DNA of 64,000 nt from Robertmurraya_A mangrovi. GTDB taxonomy: Bacteria > Bacillota > Bacilli > Bacillales > Cytobacillaceae. A model generated the notes under the pieces. That model saw nothing but the letters and a program-made list of their open reading frames with translations. It had not been told where the DNA came from and searched no databases. The position numbers and the translations under genes were made by a program. Location: the NCBI RefSeq assembly GCF_034427655.1, contig NZ_JAXOFX010000005.1, positions 1 to 64,000 on the forward strand, given 5' to 3'. Shown here one piece after another: positions 23,902-32,343 of this stretch. Every line of letters starts with the position of its first letter. Positions within the stretch are counted from its first letter, which is position 1.

Positions 23902-25173
23902 TTATTTTACTCGTGGGAAACCAAATCCTGATGCGTGATCATCACCAGTTTTAGCTCCAATACCACCTTTAATGTCATATAATTTTGCACGGTTTTGCAA
24001 CTCTGCTCTAAGCGCTACGTGAGTTAACGAAGGATTAGCAGCCCAAATTTTAGCAGCTAAGCCTGACACATGTGGAGTTGCCATTGAAGTTCCGCTGATT
24101 GTGTTATATGAACCGTTATACCAAGTAGATTCAATTGCACGACCTGGTGCTGATACTTCTACATCCTTTTCTTGGATGACATAGTCCCCAGCAGTAGTTG
24201 GGATTCCTCTAGAAGAAAAATCTGCTACACGGTATGTACCGTTTTGTTGTACATTTTCTAATGCTGCAACTGCTACAGCGTTTACTAAAGCCCCAGGATA
24301 TCCGATCGTATTATCTGCTGAACCACTGTTACCCGCTGCAGCAATGACAAGAACACCTTTACTGTAAGCATAATCTACTGCACTAGCAATCATTGAATCT
24401 TTTGCACTTGAACCTAGTGACATAGATAGAATCACTTTAGATCCTGTACGGACTGCTTCATCTGCAGCATGACGAATAGCTCCAGCAATATCATCAGAGT
24501 AGCCTGATCCTCTATCATTTAATACTTTATACGCCCACAGAGTTGCCTCTGGCGCCACTCCATAAATCCCTAATCCATCATTTCCACCATGTGCAAGAAC
24601 AGAACCAGCAACATGTGTCCCATGACCATTTTTATCTGTACAACTTCCATTGACTAAAGGTGATTTAAATTGAGTAAAGTCTTTACATTGTTCAGCTGAT
24701 CCAGCTAAGTCAATATGATTGGTATAAACACCTGTATCTAAGACCGCTACCTTAATGCCTTTACCACCAGAAGTAGCTTTAATTGTACTATCATTGTAGA
24801 TAGCTTCAATTCCCCAAGGAGTTTGGTCACTTGGCAGCGCTTGTGCTGTTGTCCCTCCTGGTTTTGCATTCGTTTCAGGGCGCGTTTCTAGCTGAAGTTC
24901 TGAAACTAACTCTATTTTTAAATTCTTATTTTTTAGTAGAGCATGGTATTGATTTTCATTTACTGTAGTTGTAAAACCTTCTGTTCCAAAATCCCATCGA
25001 GCTCCGTAATGATCTTTTACTTTAACCTTTTCTTCGCTTGGCCCTTGGATATGAACCCTATACGTTTCTTTTGAGTTCATAGATTTTTGCTGACCAAAAG
25101 CTCCTGTTGTAAATAGTGAAAGTCCCATTGCTGCACTTAAAAGTGCCACCCCTAATGTTTTTCTTTTCTTCAT
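23902..25173 (-). CDS. secreted subtilisin-like serine protease (S8)
   Basis: A 423-residue pre-pro-enzyme. The signal peptide covers about 1-27 (KKRKTLGVALLSAAMGLSLF), a propeptide extends to about 110, and the S8 catalytic domain follows. The triad is intact: Asp in VAVLDTGVYTNHIDL, His in NGHGTHVAGSV, Ser in SGTSMATPHVSG; the oxyanion Asn is in AAAGNSG. Two Cys (EQCKDF and GSCTDKNG) bracket the segment before the active-site His and may form a disulfide, as in Ak.1-type proteases. AAAGGGG precedes the ATG. It is a secreted scavenging protease, single-gene transcription unit with terminator, directly upstream of the peptide-responsive regulator. Confidence 0.94.
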   Translation of the reverse strand: MKKRKTLGVALLSAAMGLSLFTTGAFGQQKSMNSKETYRVHIQGPSEEKVKVKDHYGARWDFGTEGFTTTVNENQYHALLKNKNLKIELVSELQLETRPETNAKPGGTTAQALPSDQTPWGIEAIYNDSTIKATSGGKGIKVAVLDTGVYTNHIDLAGSAEQCKDFTQFKSPLVNGSCTDKNGHGTHVAGSVLAHGGNDGLGIYGVAPEATLWAYKVLNDRGSGYSDDIAGAIRHAADEAVRTGSKVILSMSLGSSAKDSMIASAVDYAYSKGVLVIAAAGNSGSADNTIGYPGALVNAVAVAALENVQQNGTYRVADFSSRGIPTTAGDYVIQEKDVEVSAPGRAIESTWYNGSYNTISGTSMATPHVSGLAAKIWAANPSLTHVALRAELQNRAKLYDIKGGIGAKTGDDHASGFGFPRVK

Positions 25174-25442
25174 GTAATAGCCCCTTTCACAAATGTAATG
25201 ACAGCCATCAAGACTGTGTAATAACTATATTGCAAATTTTCTGACTAAATCAATGGTTTTTAGACATTAGGAGGTTGGGAAAATATTTAAATCTATAAAA
25301 ATAGTGCAACTTATTTTCTTAAGTACTTCTGTTGGTAGTATTTTTAGGAATTCTATCTCACTCTCTAACAAATAAAAAGGTAATCAAATTGTGGAAGATT
25401 TATCAGATAACACTACTTACACATGTTTTAACACCCATATTC

Positions 25443-25451
25443 TGATATAAT
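25443..25451 (+). promoter_or_regulatory. extended -10 of the DAACS symporter gene
   Basis: TGATATAAT is a consensus extended -10 (TGnTATAAT) 38 bases before the ATG. The -35 region is poor. The rest of the 315-base gap to the protease start shows no other gene or clear structure. Confidence 0.55.
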
Positions 25452-25488
25452 CTAGTAACTACCATTATTTTGAATAGGAGGTTTATAC

Positions 25489-26751
25489 ATGTCAGAAACA
25501 AAAAAAGTAGGAATTCTAAAAAGCTATCGGTTCCCCCTAATTTTGTTATTATCGATTATTATTGGTAGTTTAATAGGGATTTCCATGGGGGAAGATGCGG
25601 CCGTTCTACAGCCTTTAGGTGACTTATTTCTTAACCTAATGTTTACGATTGTCGTTCCATTGGTATTTTTCTCGCTAAGTGCCGTTGTAGCGAACATGCA
25701 AAACTTGAAACGTCTAGGCTCTATCATGGGTTCAATGATGCTTGTTTTTATTGTTACCGGTATTATCGCTTCTATGGTCATGATCGTAGCAGTTACCATG
25801 GTTCCACCATCAGAAGGAACAACCATTGAGTTAACTCAACCTGAAGAAGTGGAAGAACTAAGTCTTGGGGCACAAGTGGTAAAAGCCGTTAGTGTACCGG
25901 ACTTTGTAGATTTATTTTCTAGAAGAAATATGCTAGCACTTATTGTATTTTCTGTATTATTCGGATTAGCAACCAACCTAGTAGGTGAAAAAGGCAGACC
26001 TGTTGCTACTTTCTTAGCTTCTGCTTCAGAGGTTATGGGGAAATTAGTTAAACTAGTAATGTACTATGCACCTATTGGATTAGCAGCCTACTTTGCTGCA
26101 CTAGTTGGAGTGTTTGGTCCAGAATTATTAGGTAGTTATGCACGAGCTATGATTGTTTACTATCCCGTTACCGTTCTATACTTCTTTATTGGTTTTACGA
26201 TTTATGCTTACATAGCAGGTGGTAAAAAAGGAATTAGTCGTTTCTGGAAAAACATTGCTGCACCAGCGATTACTTCTCTTGGAACTTGTAGTAGCGTAGC
26301 AACCATCCCAACCAATGTAGATGCAGCTAGAAAAATTGGGGTGCCTAAAGATGTTCGTGATGTTGTCATTCCGATGGGTGCTCAAATTCACATGGACGGT
26401 TCGGCTTTAGGAGCGATTTTAAAAATTTCCTTCTTATTTGGAATATTTAATATGAACTTTAGTGGAATTGAAACCTTTTTATATGCCATTGTGATCTCAA
26501 TCGCAGCTGGAACGGTTATGAGTGGAGTACCTGGCGGTGGATTTATCGCTGAAATGTTTATAGTAACGATTTACGGTTTCCCAATGGAGGCACTACCTAT
26601 CTTGGCTGTGTTAGGTACATTAATTGATCCACCAGCTACGATGGTAAATGCTACTGGAGACACGGTTTCTAGTATGGCTGTCACTAGATTGGTGGAAGGT
26701 AAAGAGTGGATTGAGTCAGATATTGAGGAATCCAACCAATTAACTGCGTAA
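25489..26751 (+). CDS. dicarboxylate/amino acid:cation symporter (DAACS family)
   Basis: A 420-residue membrane protein with the GltP/GltPh fold (eight helices and two re-entrant hairpins). Hairpin 1 reads SLGTCSSVATIPTNVDAARK (SSxAT signature), TM7 reads MGAQIHMDGSALGAILK (NMDGT-like), hairpin 2 SGVPGGGFIAEM, and TM8 DPPATMVNATGDT. In acidic-substrate carriers the TM8 motif is D-x-x-R-T-x-x-N-x-x-G-D; here the Arg that binds the substrate side-chain carboxylate is Ala, so glutamate or aspartate transport is less likely and a neutral or other substrate is possible. AGGAGG precedes the ATG. It is a single gene with its own promoter and terminator. Confidence 0.92.
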   Translation: MSETKKVGILKSYRFPLILLLSIIIGSLIGISMGEDAAVLQPLGDLFLNLMFTIVVPLVFFSLSAVVANMQNLKRLGSIMGSMMLVFIVTGIIASMVMIVAVTMVPPSEGTTIELTQPEEVEELSLGAQVVKAVSVPDFVDLFSRRNMLALIVFSVLFGLATNLVGEKGRPVATFLASASEVMGKLVKLVMYYAPIGLAAYFAALVGVFGPELLGSYARAMIVYYPVTVLYFFIGFTIYAYIAGGKKGISRFWKNIAAPAITSLGTCSSVATIPTNVDAARKIGVPKDVRDVVIPMGAQIHMDGSALGAILKISFLFGIFNMNFSGIETFLYAIVISIAAGTVMSGVPGGGFIAEMFIVTIYGFPMEALPILAVLGTLIDPPATMVNATGDTVSSMAVTRLVEGKEWIESDIEESNQLTA

Positions 26752-26763
26752 CACTTCATGAAC

Positions 26764-26799
26764 TGGACTAGGATGAATTCATCATTCTAGTCTTTTTTT
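26764..26799 (+). terminator. terminator of the symporter gene
   Basis: GGACTAGGATGA and TCATTCTAGTCT-type arms around AATTCA form an interrupted stem, followed by TTTTTTTG. Confidence 0.8.
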
Positions 26800-26814
26800 G
26801 TTTGGTTGTGAGCC

Positions 26815-26844
26815 TTTACAAAAAACATAATACTACCATATAAT
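26815..26844 (+). promoter_or_regulatory. promoter of the ABC-F leader transcript
   Basis: TTTACA (26815-26820), 18-base spacer, consensus TATAAT (26839-26844). Transcription would start about 35 bases before the leader peptide ATG. Confidence 0.75.
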
Positions 26845-26885
26845 GTAAAGTGTAATCATATTTTTTAAAGGAGGAAAAGAGTCCG

Positions 26886-26909
26886 ATGAGATTACCTGTT
26901 GTTTTTTGA
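26886..26909 (+). CDS. leader peptide MRLPVVF of the ABC-F attenuator
   Basis: A 7-codon reading frame (ATG AGA TTA CCT GTT GTT TTT TGA) follows AAAGGAGGA by ten bases. It stands 250 bases before the ABC-F start and upstream of an intrinsic terminator. Short leader peptides of this kind precede antibiotic-induced ABC-F and erm genes; drug-stalled ribosomes on the leader prevent terminator formation. The stalling sequence is not known here; the Arg-Leu-Pro run is unusual. The reading frame is seen; its role is inferred. Confidence 0.75.
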   Translation: MRLPVVF

Positions 26910-27032
26910 ATTGACCGAGCTTAAACGGGATAAGTATGTCCTTTTTTTAGCAAAGCCAATCGTGAAACAACAGACAATCTGGCTCTTTTCTTATATATAC
27001 ATTCGGCTTATGTGTATTTGTCGAAGTCACGG

Positions 27033-27076
27033 AAAGGGTAGAGTGTATTCACTGTACCCTTTTTTATATTTTTTTA
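27033..27076 (+). terminator. attenuator terminator upstream of the ABC-F gene
   Basis: AAAGGGTA (27033-27040) pairs with TACCCTTT (27055-27062); after one G-G mismatch AGTG pairs with CACT around a TATT loop. It is followed by TTTTATATTTTTTT. It lies inside the leader transcript, 86 bases before the ATG, so it must be bypassed for ABC-F expression. The segment GTCCTTTTTTT (26938-26948) could pair with GGAAAGG (27031-27037) as an antiterminator (inference). Confidence 0.8.
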
Positions 27077-27161
27077 TCAGTACTCCAGCTTGTTTGTAAA
27101 TATAAACACTTCTTCCCGTTTTACGATTGGTCTCAATACCAATTTTGAAGGAGACTACATT

Positions 27162-28709
27162 ATGAGTATTTTATCAGTACAAAACTTAACACATTATTAT
27201 GGAGCAAAATTAGTCCTTAAAAATATAAACTTTAACTTATTGAATCAAGAACGAGTTGGTCTCGTTGGAACAAACGGTTCTGGCAAGTCGACTTTACTTC
27301 AGATCCTGAACGGAACATTACTACCTGATCAGGGTGATATTGAATGGCTACCGAATGTAAAGGTTGGCTATCTAGATCAGCATATAAACCTAACCGAAGG
27401 AATAACCATTAGAAATTACTTGAGAAGTGCTTTTCAGTATTTATACGACGCCGAGCTTGAAATGCTAGAAATATCTAATAAAATGGCAGATTGTCTCGGT
27501 TCCGAATTGGATAAACTGTTGAATCGGTTTTCTGTTCTACAAGGGTTGTTAGACCATGGGGACTTTTATGGGATTGACTTAAAAGTTGAAGAAATTTCTG
27601 CTGGTTTAGGGATAGATGTATATGGTTTAGAAACGGATGTTAGTCAATTAAGTCGCGGTCAAAGAACCAAGTTACTGTTAGCTAAACTGTTGTTAGAAGA
27701 GCCTCATGTTTTATTGCTCGATGAACCAACGAACTATCTAGACTATGAGCATATTGAATGGTTACAAAGCTATTTAAAACAGTATCCACATTCATTCATA
27801 CTCATTTCTCATGACACGCATTTCATGAACGAAGTGGTGAATATCATTTATCATCTTGAGCATCAAAATCTAACAAGATATATAGGAAATTATCATAAGT
27901 TTATGGAAGCTTATGAGTTTAGAAAACATCAAACATTTTTAGCCTACGATAGGCAGCAAGCTGAAATAAAAAAGCTTGAGACGTATATTAATAAAAACAA
28001 AGCTCGTGCTTCAACATCTAAACAAGCAAAAGCTAGGGAAAAGAAGCTGTTGAAAATAGATCGAATCGAAACACCTAGTCCACCTCCAAAACCTAAGTTT
28101 TCTTTTAAGGTTTGTGAAAGGCCAGCTAGTTTAATCGTTGAAGTAAGTCAGTTAGAGGTAGGGTATGATAAGGTTTTACTACCTCCTATGTCCTTTGCTT
28201 TAAAAAGAGGAGAAAAAGTAGCCATCATTGGTCATAATGGAATAGGAAAATCTACCACATTAAAAACCATTATGGGTGAGTTAAGTCCTCTAGGTGGTAC
28301 CGTTTCATTTGGTCAAAATGTAAGCCCCTCCTATTTTGCTCAAGAATGGACCTCAACATCGCAGGAAACACCACTTGAGTACATTTGGTCATTACATGAG
28401 AGAATGACTCAAAAAGAAGTTCGGCAAGCACTTGCCAGAGCTGGCCTAAAGTCAGAACATATTTTTCAACCTTTACATTCTTTAAGCGGCGGAGAACAAA
28501 CGAGAGTTAGGTTATGTGAATTAATGCTGGAGAAAAGTAACTGGCTCATTCTTGATGAACCTACCAATCATCTAGATATCCAAGCAAAAGAAATACTTGC
28601 TAAAGCATTACAGGCATATGAAGGAACTGTAATGGTAGTGTCTCATGAACCTGAATTTTATGAGCAGTGGGTTACTCAGGTGTGGAACATGGAAGATTGG
28701 CGCGTGTAG
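27162..28709 (+). CDS. ABC-F ribosome-protection-type ATPase (YfmM-like)
   Basis: A 515-residue soluble protein with two ABC ATPase domains and no membrane segments. Domain 1: Walker A GTNGSGKST, signature LSRGQRTKLLLAKLL, Walker B VLLLDEPTNYLD. Domain 2: Walker A GHNGIGKST, signature LSGGEQTRVRLCELM, Walker B WLILDEPTNHLD. The charged interdomain linker (about 265-320, LETYINKNKARASTSKQAKA) is the arm that enters the ribosomal E site in this family. Opening residues MSILSVQNLTHYYG and overall layout recall B. subtilis YfmM. Start at 27162 behind GAAGGAG; a reading from 27090 is unsupported. The leader peptide and attenuator upstream suggest induction by ribosome-targeting antibiotics. Confidence 0.92.
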   Translation: MSILSVQNLTHYYGAKLVLKNINFNLLNQERVGLVGTNGSGKSTLLQILNGTLLPDQGDIEWLPNVKVGYLDQHINLTEGITIRNYLRSAFQYLYDAELEMLEISNKMADCLGSELDKLLNRFSVLQGLLDHGDFYGIDLKVEEISAGLGIDVYGLETDVSQLSRGQRTKLLLAKLLLEEPHVLLLDEPTNYLDYEHIEWLQSYLKQYPHSFILISHDTHFMNEVVNIIYHLEHQNLTRYIGNYHKFMEAYEFRKHQTFLAYDRQQAEIKKLETYINKNKARASTSKQAKAREKKLLKIDRIETPSPPPKPKFSFKVCERPASLIVEVSQLEVGYDKVLLPPMSFALKRGEKVAIIGHNGIGKSTTLKTIMGELSPLGGTVSFGQNVSPSYFAQEWTSTSQETPLEYIWSLHERMTQKEVRQALARAGLKSEHIFQPLHSLSGGEQTRVRLCELMLEKSNWLILDEPTNHLDIQAKEILAKALQAYEGTVMVVSHEPEFYEQWVTQVWNMEDWRV

Positions 28710-28780
28710 AACACTCTCCTTAAATAATGAGGTTGCTTCATATGTATCTCGTTGTAATCGATGAAGTTTGTTCGTATCGA

Positions 28781-28815
28781 AAAACCTGTCATTAAAATAA
28801 CGACAGGTTTTTTTG
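28781..28815. terminator. bidirectional terminator between ABC-F and 5'-nucleotidase genes
   Basis: AAAACCTGTC and GACAGGTTTT enclose ATTAAAATAAC; T runs follow on the plus strand and A runs precede it, so it serves both convergent genes. Confidence 0.88.
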
Positions 28816-28820
28816 AAATA

Positions 28821-31800
28821 TTATTGAACTACTACTGCATCAGTAATAAGTTTCCCGTCCACTTTCAATGAGATGGTTAAAGTTGGGCGTTGGCCATTTT
28901 GATTGGCTGGTATTTTCATACTACCACCTATGGTAATACTCTCTCGACCTTCAACACTCTTAACCTCTTTCACTTCACTAACCAATCGACCATGTTTGTC
29001 GACTAATTCCATTACTAGTTCAACTTCTTTCGCATCAACCCAATTGTTTTTAATTTCAGTACTTAAGTTAATGTTTTGTTTTCTCTCTAAACTTTGAATG
29101 GTTTGGCCGTTTTCATCCGTGATGCTAGGTGTTGAAACAACGTACTCTACTGTCGGACGAATAAATGTAAAGTCTGAATCTACACGTGGTTTTACTTGGT
29201 AAACCCCTTTAAATTGACTAGAGATACCAGAGAGATTAATAACATCTCCATTTTGGAAATTAAATTGGTCGTACACTAAACCTGTACGGCTATCCACTCG
29301 AACCAAAATCGCTTCATTTTCTTTATTAATCGCTTTAAATTCAAATGTACCATTTGCATTTACTTTTTCTAAATCAGCAATAGTGACTTCTTCTAAAGTA
29401 ATTAGTTGACCTTCATTTTCCTTCGAAGGATTGGCTACTATTGCAGCTGGTACTGGAGCAGTATCCACCTTTACTAGTTTAGTAACATTAGAAATTTGGA
29501 ATTCCCCATTAAAATTTGCTGTTTTTCCAGTTATTTCAACCACATCTCCAACATTTACATCATTAGTAGTTTGATAGATATAGGCTGCACCCGTTTCATC
29601 TTGAAGGTAGAAGCCTTTTCCACCCCAAGCACCAGGTATTGTTGTAACAGTCCCTTTTACTGTTACCACTTTATTTGTAGTCAGTTGACGTGCTTCTGCA
29701 ATTGTTGAAAGAGGGTTTGGCTGAGTCACTTGATCGGTCGTAATCTTAATTCTGCTACCTTCAACATAATCAATCGGACCGTTGTGATTTTTCACATACT
29801 CTACAATGGATTCCCAAACCTTCCCGTAGTTAGAGGCAGCTACCACTTCTGTACCTAAACTATAGAAAGCTCTTCCATGCATATAATCGTTATAAGCTAC
29901 CGTATATGGTTTTGTCTCATCTAATGGTGAGCCATCAGGTAGAGTAACTTTTACATCCGAGATTTTTCCGTCTTTCTTTATTAATTCGTAATGCAAGCCG
30001 GACACTTGTAAGTCTGAACCATTATGGAATTGTGCTTGAGTTAGTAATATTTCTTTTACCTTTGCAACATTCGTTTTAACAACAACAATTTCATTTTTAA
30101 ATGCATCTAAGTTCTCGATCTGCTTATCCGCAATATCACCAGGAGCAATATTACCTTCAACCGAAGAGTTATTCAGCATCCCAAAGTCCGCACCTGTTTT
30201 TGAGCGAACGGAGTCCGTATATAGATTACCTAAACTTGAATCTCCTAGTTTGTTGTTTGCTGATGATAAACCTTTTGAAGTCGATCCAATTACCGTTCCT
30301 TCAATTGGTGCATTTGCAGCAACTTCAATCTTAATACGCTCATTTGAATTGTAACTAATCGTTTTACCTAGTGAAGTTTCATGTTTGGCAAAAGCAATCA
30401 TGGATTCTGTCATAAAACCGGATTTTGCTTCTAAAACCGTTCCGGCAAAGTTATATCCACTTCCACCTGAACCGATATAATCACCAACGGCAACAATATA
30501 TTTTTTCGCTAAGTCAATAGGTTGACCATTAATCGTTAATTCTGAACCTACAAATTTACCTGTGTTGTTTGTTAAGATTTTGTAGTGTAAACCTGAAGTT
30601 TGTAAATCAACTGAACTACGACGATTATAAGAATAATCAATGACATCTTTTAAGGCTTGTCCAGTCATTTCGATTTTCATAATTTCGTTTGCAAATGGCT
30701 CAACTCGGTAAATATCACCTACCGTTAAACTTCCACTTGCAATATTGTCTCGAATTCCTCCGTTATTCGTTAAAGCAACATCTGCATTTGTAAAATAACG
30801 AATAGAATCTGTCCAAAAGTTACCTAATTGAGTATCGCGGTTTCCACTTCTAGATAGTCCGGTAGTTGTACCAATAACCTCTCCTAATAAAGGTGCCATT
30901 GCCTCTTTATAGGCATCAACTTTAGCCTGGATTGCGGGATCAGCTTCTTCTAAAAGACTTACTTTTTGCAAAAAGCCGTTTACTGAAACAACTTCTTTTG
31001 TTTCCGTATTATAAGAAATATTTAAGTTACCAACGTTTTCTGCATTCCCACCTGTTTGTACGATTGGAGTGCCATTGACTATCGCTGGAGCACTTAATGC
31101 TGTATGAGAGTGAGCACCGATAATAACGTCAAAAAAGTTAATAGCTTGAGCAATTTCTCGATCTTCACTATAGCCAACGTGTGTTAAAGCGATTAAAATA
31201 TCAGTTTCATTTTTTAAAAATTCATATTGCTTTAATGTTTGAATTGGGTCATTAAATTTGATACCAACTACGTTTGCTGGTGCTGTTGATGGAGGCGTTT
31301 CTATTACAGATACTAAACCTACTTTTAATCCATTTGCCTCAAGAATCGTGTATGGGTTTGGTTGAGGGACTTCTTTGACTCTTGGGTTTTCTACTACAAT
31401 ATTAGCCCCTAGCCAAGGAAAGTTTGCTTGTAGCTGACGTTCAACATATTCTTCCTGGCCGTAATCAAAATCATGGTTACCTATTGCCATTGCTTGTAGT
31501 CCCATGTCATTTAGTAAATCAACAATGGGTTTTCCTTTTTGTAGATCTACAACAGGGTTTCCACTAAAAATATCCCCTGCATCAATATAAAGGGAATGAC
31601 TTGCCTTACTTCTTTCGGATTGAATATAAGCTGCAATCTTTGCAAAATGATCAATCTTAGCATGGAGATCATTTGTATGTAAAATTTTTAAGTCAACAAT
31701 GTTCCCCTCTTGAGTTTCTGAAGCCTCTGCAGTAAATTGAAAAATAGGTGTAAATAAGGAGTAAAATAAGATAGTAAATAAAACTAGTACAGAGGTAATC

Positions 31801-31829
31801 TTATTTTTCCTCGTTAAAAAGTAACGCAT
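28821..31829 (-). CDS. large secreted 5'-nucleotidase/metallophosphatase with duplicated C-terminal domain
   Basis: A 1002-residue exported protein. A signal peptide (about 1-37) is followed by a metallophosphatase domain (about 45-265: LHTNDLHAKIDH, DAGDIFSG, GNHDFDYG, THVGYS, GAHSH) with intact metal ligands. Two successive 5'-nucleotidase C-terminal domains follow (about 315-495 and 505-680), then an OB-fold-like nucleic-acid-binding region (about 695-875) and a C-terminal beta domain. The second C domain has no catalytic domain of its own. It would release phosphate and nucleosides from extracellular nucleotides. No LPxTG anchor is seen. ATG 31829 follows GAGGAGG. A four-repeat Pho box lies upstream, so phosphate starvation probably induces it. 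Confidence 0.9.
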   Translation of the reverse strand: MRYFLTRKNKITSVLVLFTILFYSLFTPIFQFTAEASETQEGNIVDLKILHTNDLHAKIDHFAKIAAYIQSERSKASHSLYIDAGDIFSGNPVVDLQKGKPIVDLLNDMGLQAMAIGNHDFDYGQEEYVERQLQANFPWLGANIVVENPRVKEVPQPNPYTILEANGLKVGLVSVIETPPSTAPANVVGIKFNDPIQTLKQYEFLKNETDILIALTHVGYSEDREIAQAINFFDVIIGAHSHTALSAPAIVNGTPIVQTGGNAENVGNLNISYNTETKEVVSVNGFLQKVSLLEEADPAIQAKVDAYKEAMAPLLGEVIGTTTGLSRSGNRDTQLGNFWTDSIRYFTNADVALTNNGGIRDNIASGSLTVGDIYRVEPFANEIMKIEMTGQALKDVIDYSYNRRSSVDLQTSGLHYKILTNNTGKFVGSELTINGQPIDLAKKYIVAVGDYIGSGGSGYNFAGTVLEAKSGFMTESMIAFAKHETSLGKTISYNSNERIKIEVAANAPIEGTVIGSTSKGLSSANNKLGDSSLGNLYTDSVRSKTGADFGMLNNSSVEGNIAPGDIADKQIENLDAFKNEIVVVKTNVAKVKEILLTQAQFHNGSDLQVSGLHYELIKKDGKISDVKVTLPDGSPLDETKPYTVAYNDYMHGRAFYSLGTEVVAASNYGKVWESIVEYVKNHNGPIDYVEGSRIKITTDQVTQPNPLSTIAEARQLTTNKVVTVKGTVTTIPGAWGGKGFYLQDETGAAYIYQTTNDVNVGDVVEITGKTANFNGEFQISNVTKLVKVDTAPVPAAIVANPSKENEGQLITLEEVTIADLEKVNANGTFEFKAINKENEAILVRVDSRTGLVYDQFNFQNGDVINLSGISSQFKGVYQVKPRVDSDFTFIRPTVEYVVSTPSITDENGQTIQSLERKQNINLSTEIKNNWVDAKEVELVMELVDKHGRLVSEVKEVKSVEGRESITIGGSMKIPANQNGQRPTLTISLKVDGKLITDAVVVQ

Positions 31830-31868
31830 GATGTTCCTCCTCAATATTTAATATGACGCATGTATCCC

Positions 31869-31922
31869 ACTATAAAGGCAGTGTGTAAATATAATTTTAA
31901 GATAATATTAAACATTCGTTAA
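31869..31922 (-). promoter_or_regulatory. Pho box and -10 of the 5'-nucleotidase gene
   Basis: On the minus strand four hexamers repeat at exact 11-base intervals: TTAACG (31922-31917), TTAATA (31911-31906), TTAAAA (31900-31895), TTTACA (31889-31884). Two match and two miss by one the PhoP consensus TT(A/C/T)A(C/T)A. TATAGT (31874-31869) nine bases later is the -10. This is the layout of PhoP-activated promoters in Bacillus. Confidence 0.75.
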
Positions 31923-31962
31923 ATGCTGGTTTTCCCATCTATTTCCTATGTATTAATATCTA

Positions 31963-31976
31963 TGAAAATGCTTTCA
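31963..31976. promoter_or_regulatory. cre-like palindrome
   Basis: TGAAAATGCTTTCA matches 13 of 14 positions of the CcpA consensus TGWAANCGNTNWCA. It lies between the Pho box and the small gene at 32058, so it could serve either direction. Confidence 0.4.
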
Positions 31977-32057
31977 TTACCAAAAGGTAAGCGGTAAGGA
32001 CTACAGATTATTTTATTGATATATGAATATTTATTCACGACTAAAGGAGCGGGACGT

Positions 32058-32258
32058 ATGAAAGTACTGATTAATCAAGAAGAAGTGGTGTTGTTTAGAG
32101 GGGCATCATTAAAACATGCTTTACTGAAGAAAAATCAAGGACTTTATAATCTTGTCTTAACAGGAGAAGCGACTATCTTTGATCAATATGGGAATGAAGT
32201 TGAAATGAATGGTGCTGCAGAGGAAGGTATGGCTTATACGGTGCAACAAATAAAATAG
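32058..32258 (+). CDS. small protein, 66 aa, function unknown
   Basis: I do not recognise this family. The protein starts MKVLINQEEVVLFRGASLKH and is predicted to be mostly beta strands with one helix; this order recalls a beta-grasp (ThiS/ubiquitin-like) fold, but there is no C-terminal Gly-Gly. It ends GMAYTVQQIK. A good site AAAGGAGCGG precedes ATG 32058; an extension to 32016 lacks one. It is divergent from the 5'-nucleotidase gene and followed by another small gene 85 bases later. Confidence 0.6.
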   Translation: MKVLINQEEVVLFRGASLKHALLKKNQGLYNLVLTGEATIFDQYGNEVEMNGAAEEGMAYTVQQIK

Positions 32259-32343
32259 GGTTATACACCCATAGTCAAGTTCCCCTTGTATCCTGACTTT
32301 TATTTTTGGAAATAATAAAGTTAAAATATAGGGGGGAATAAAT

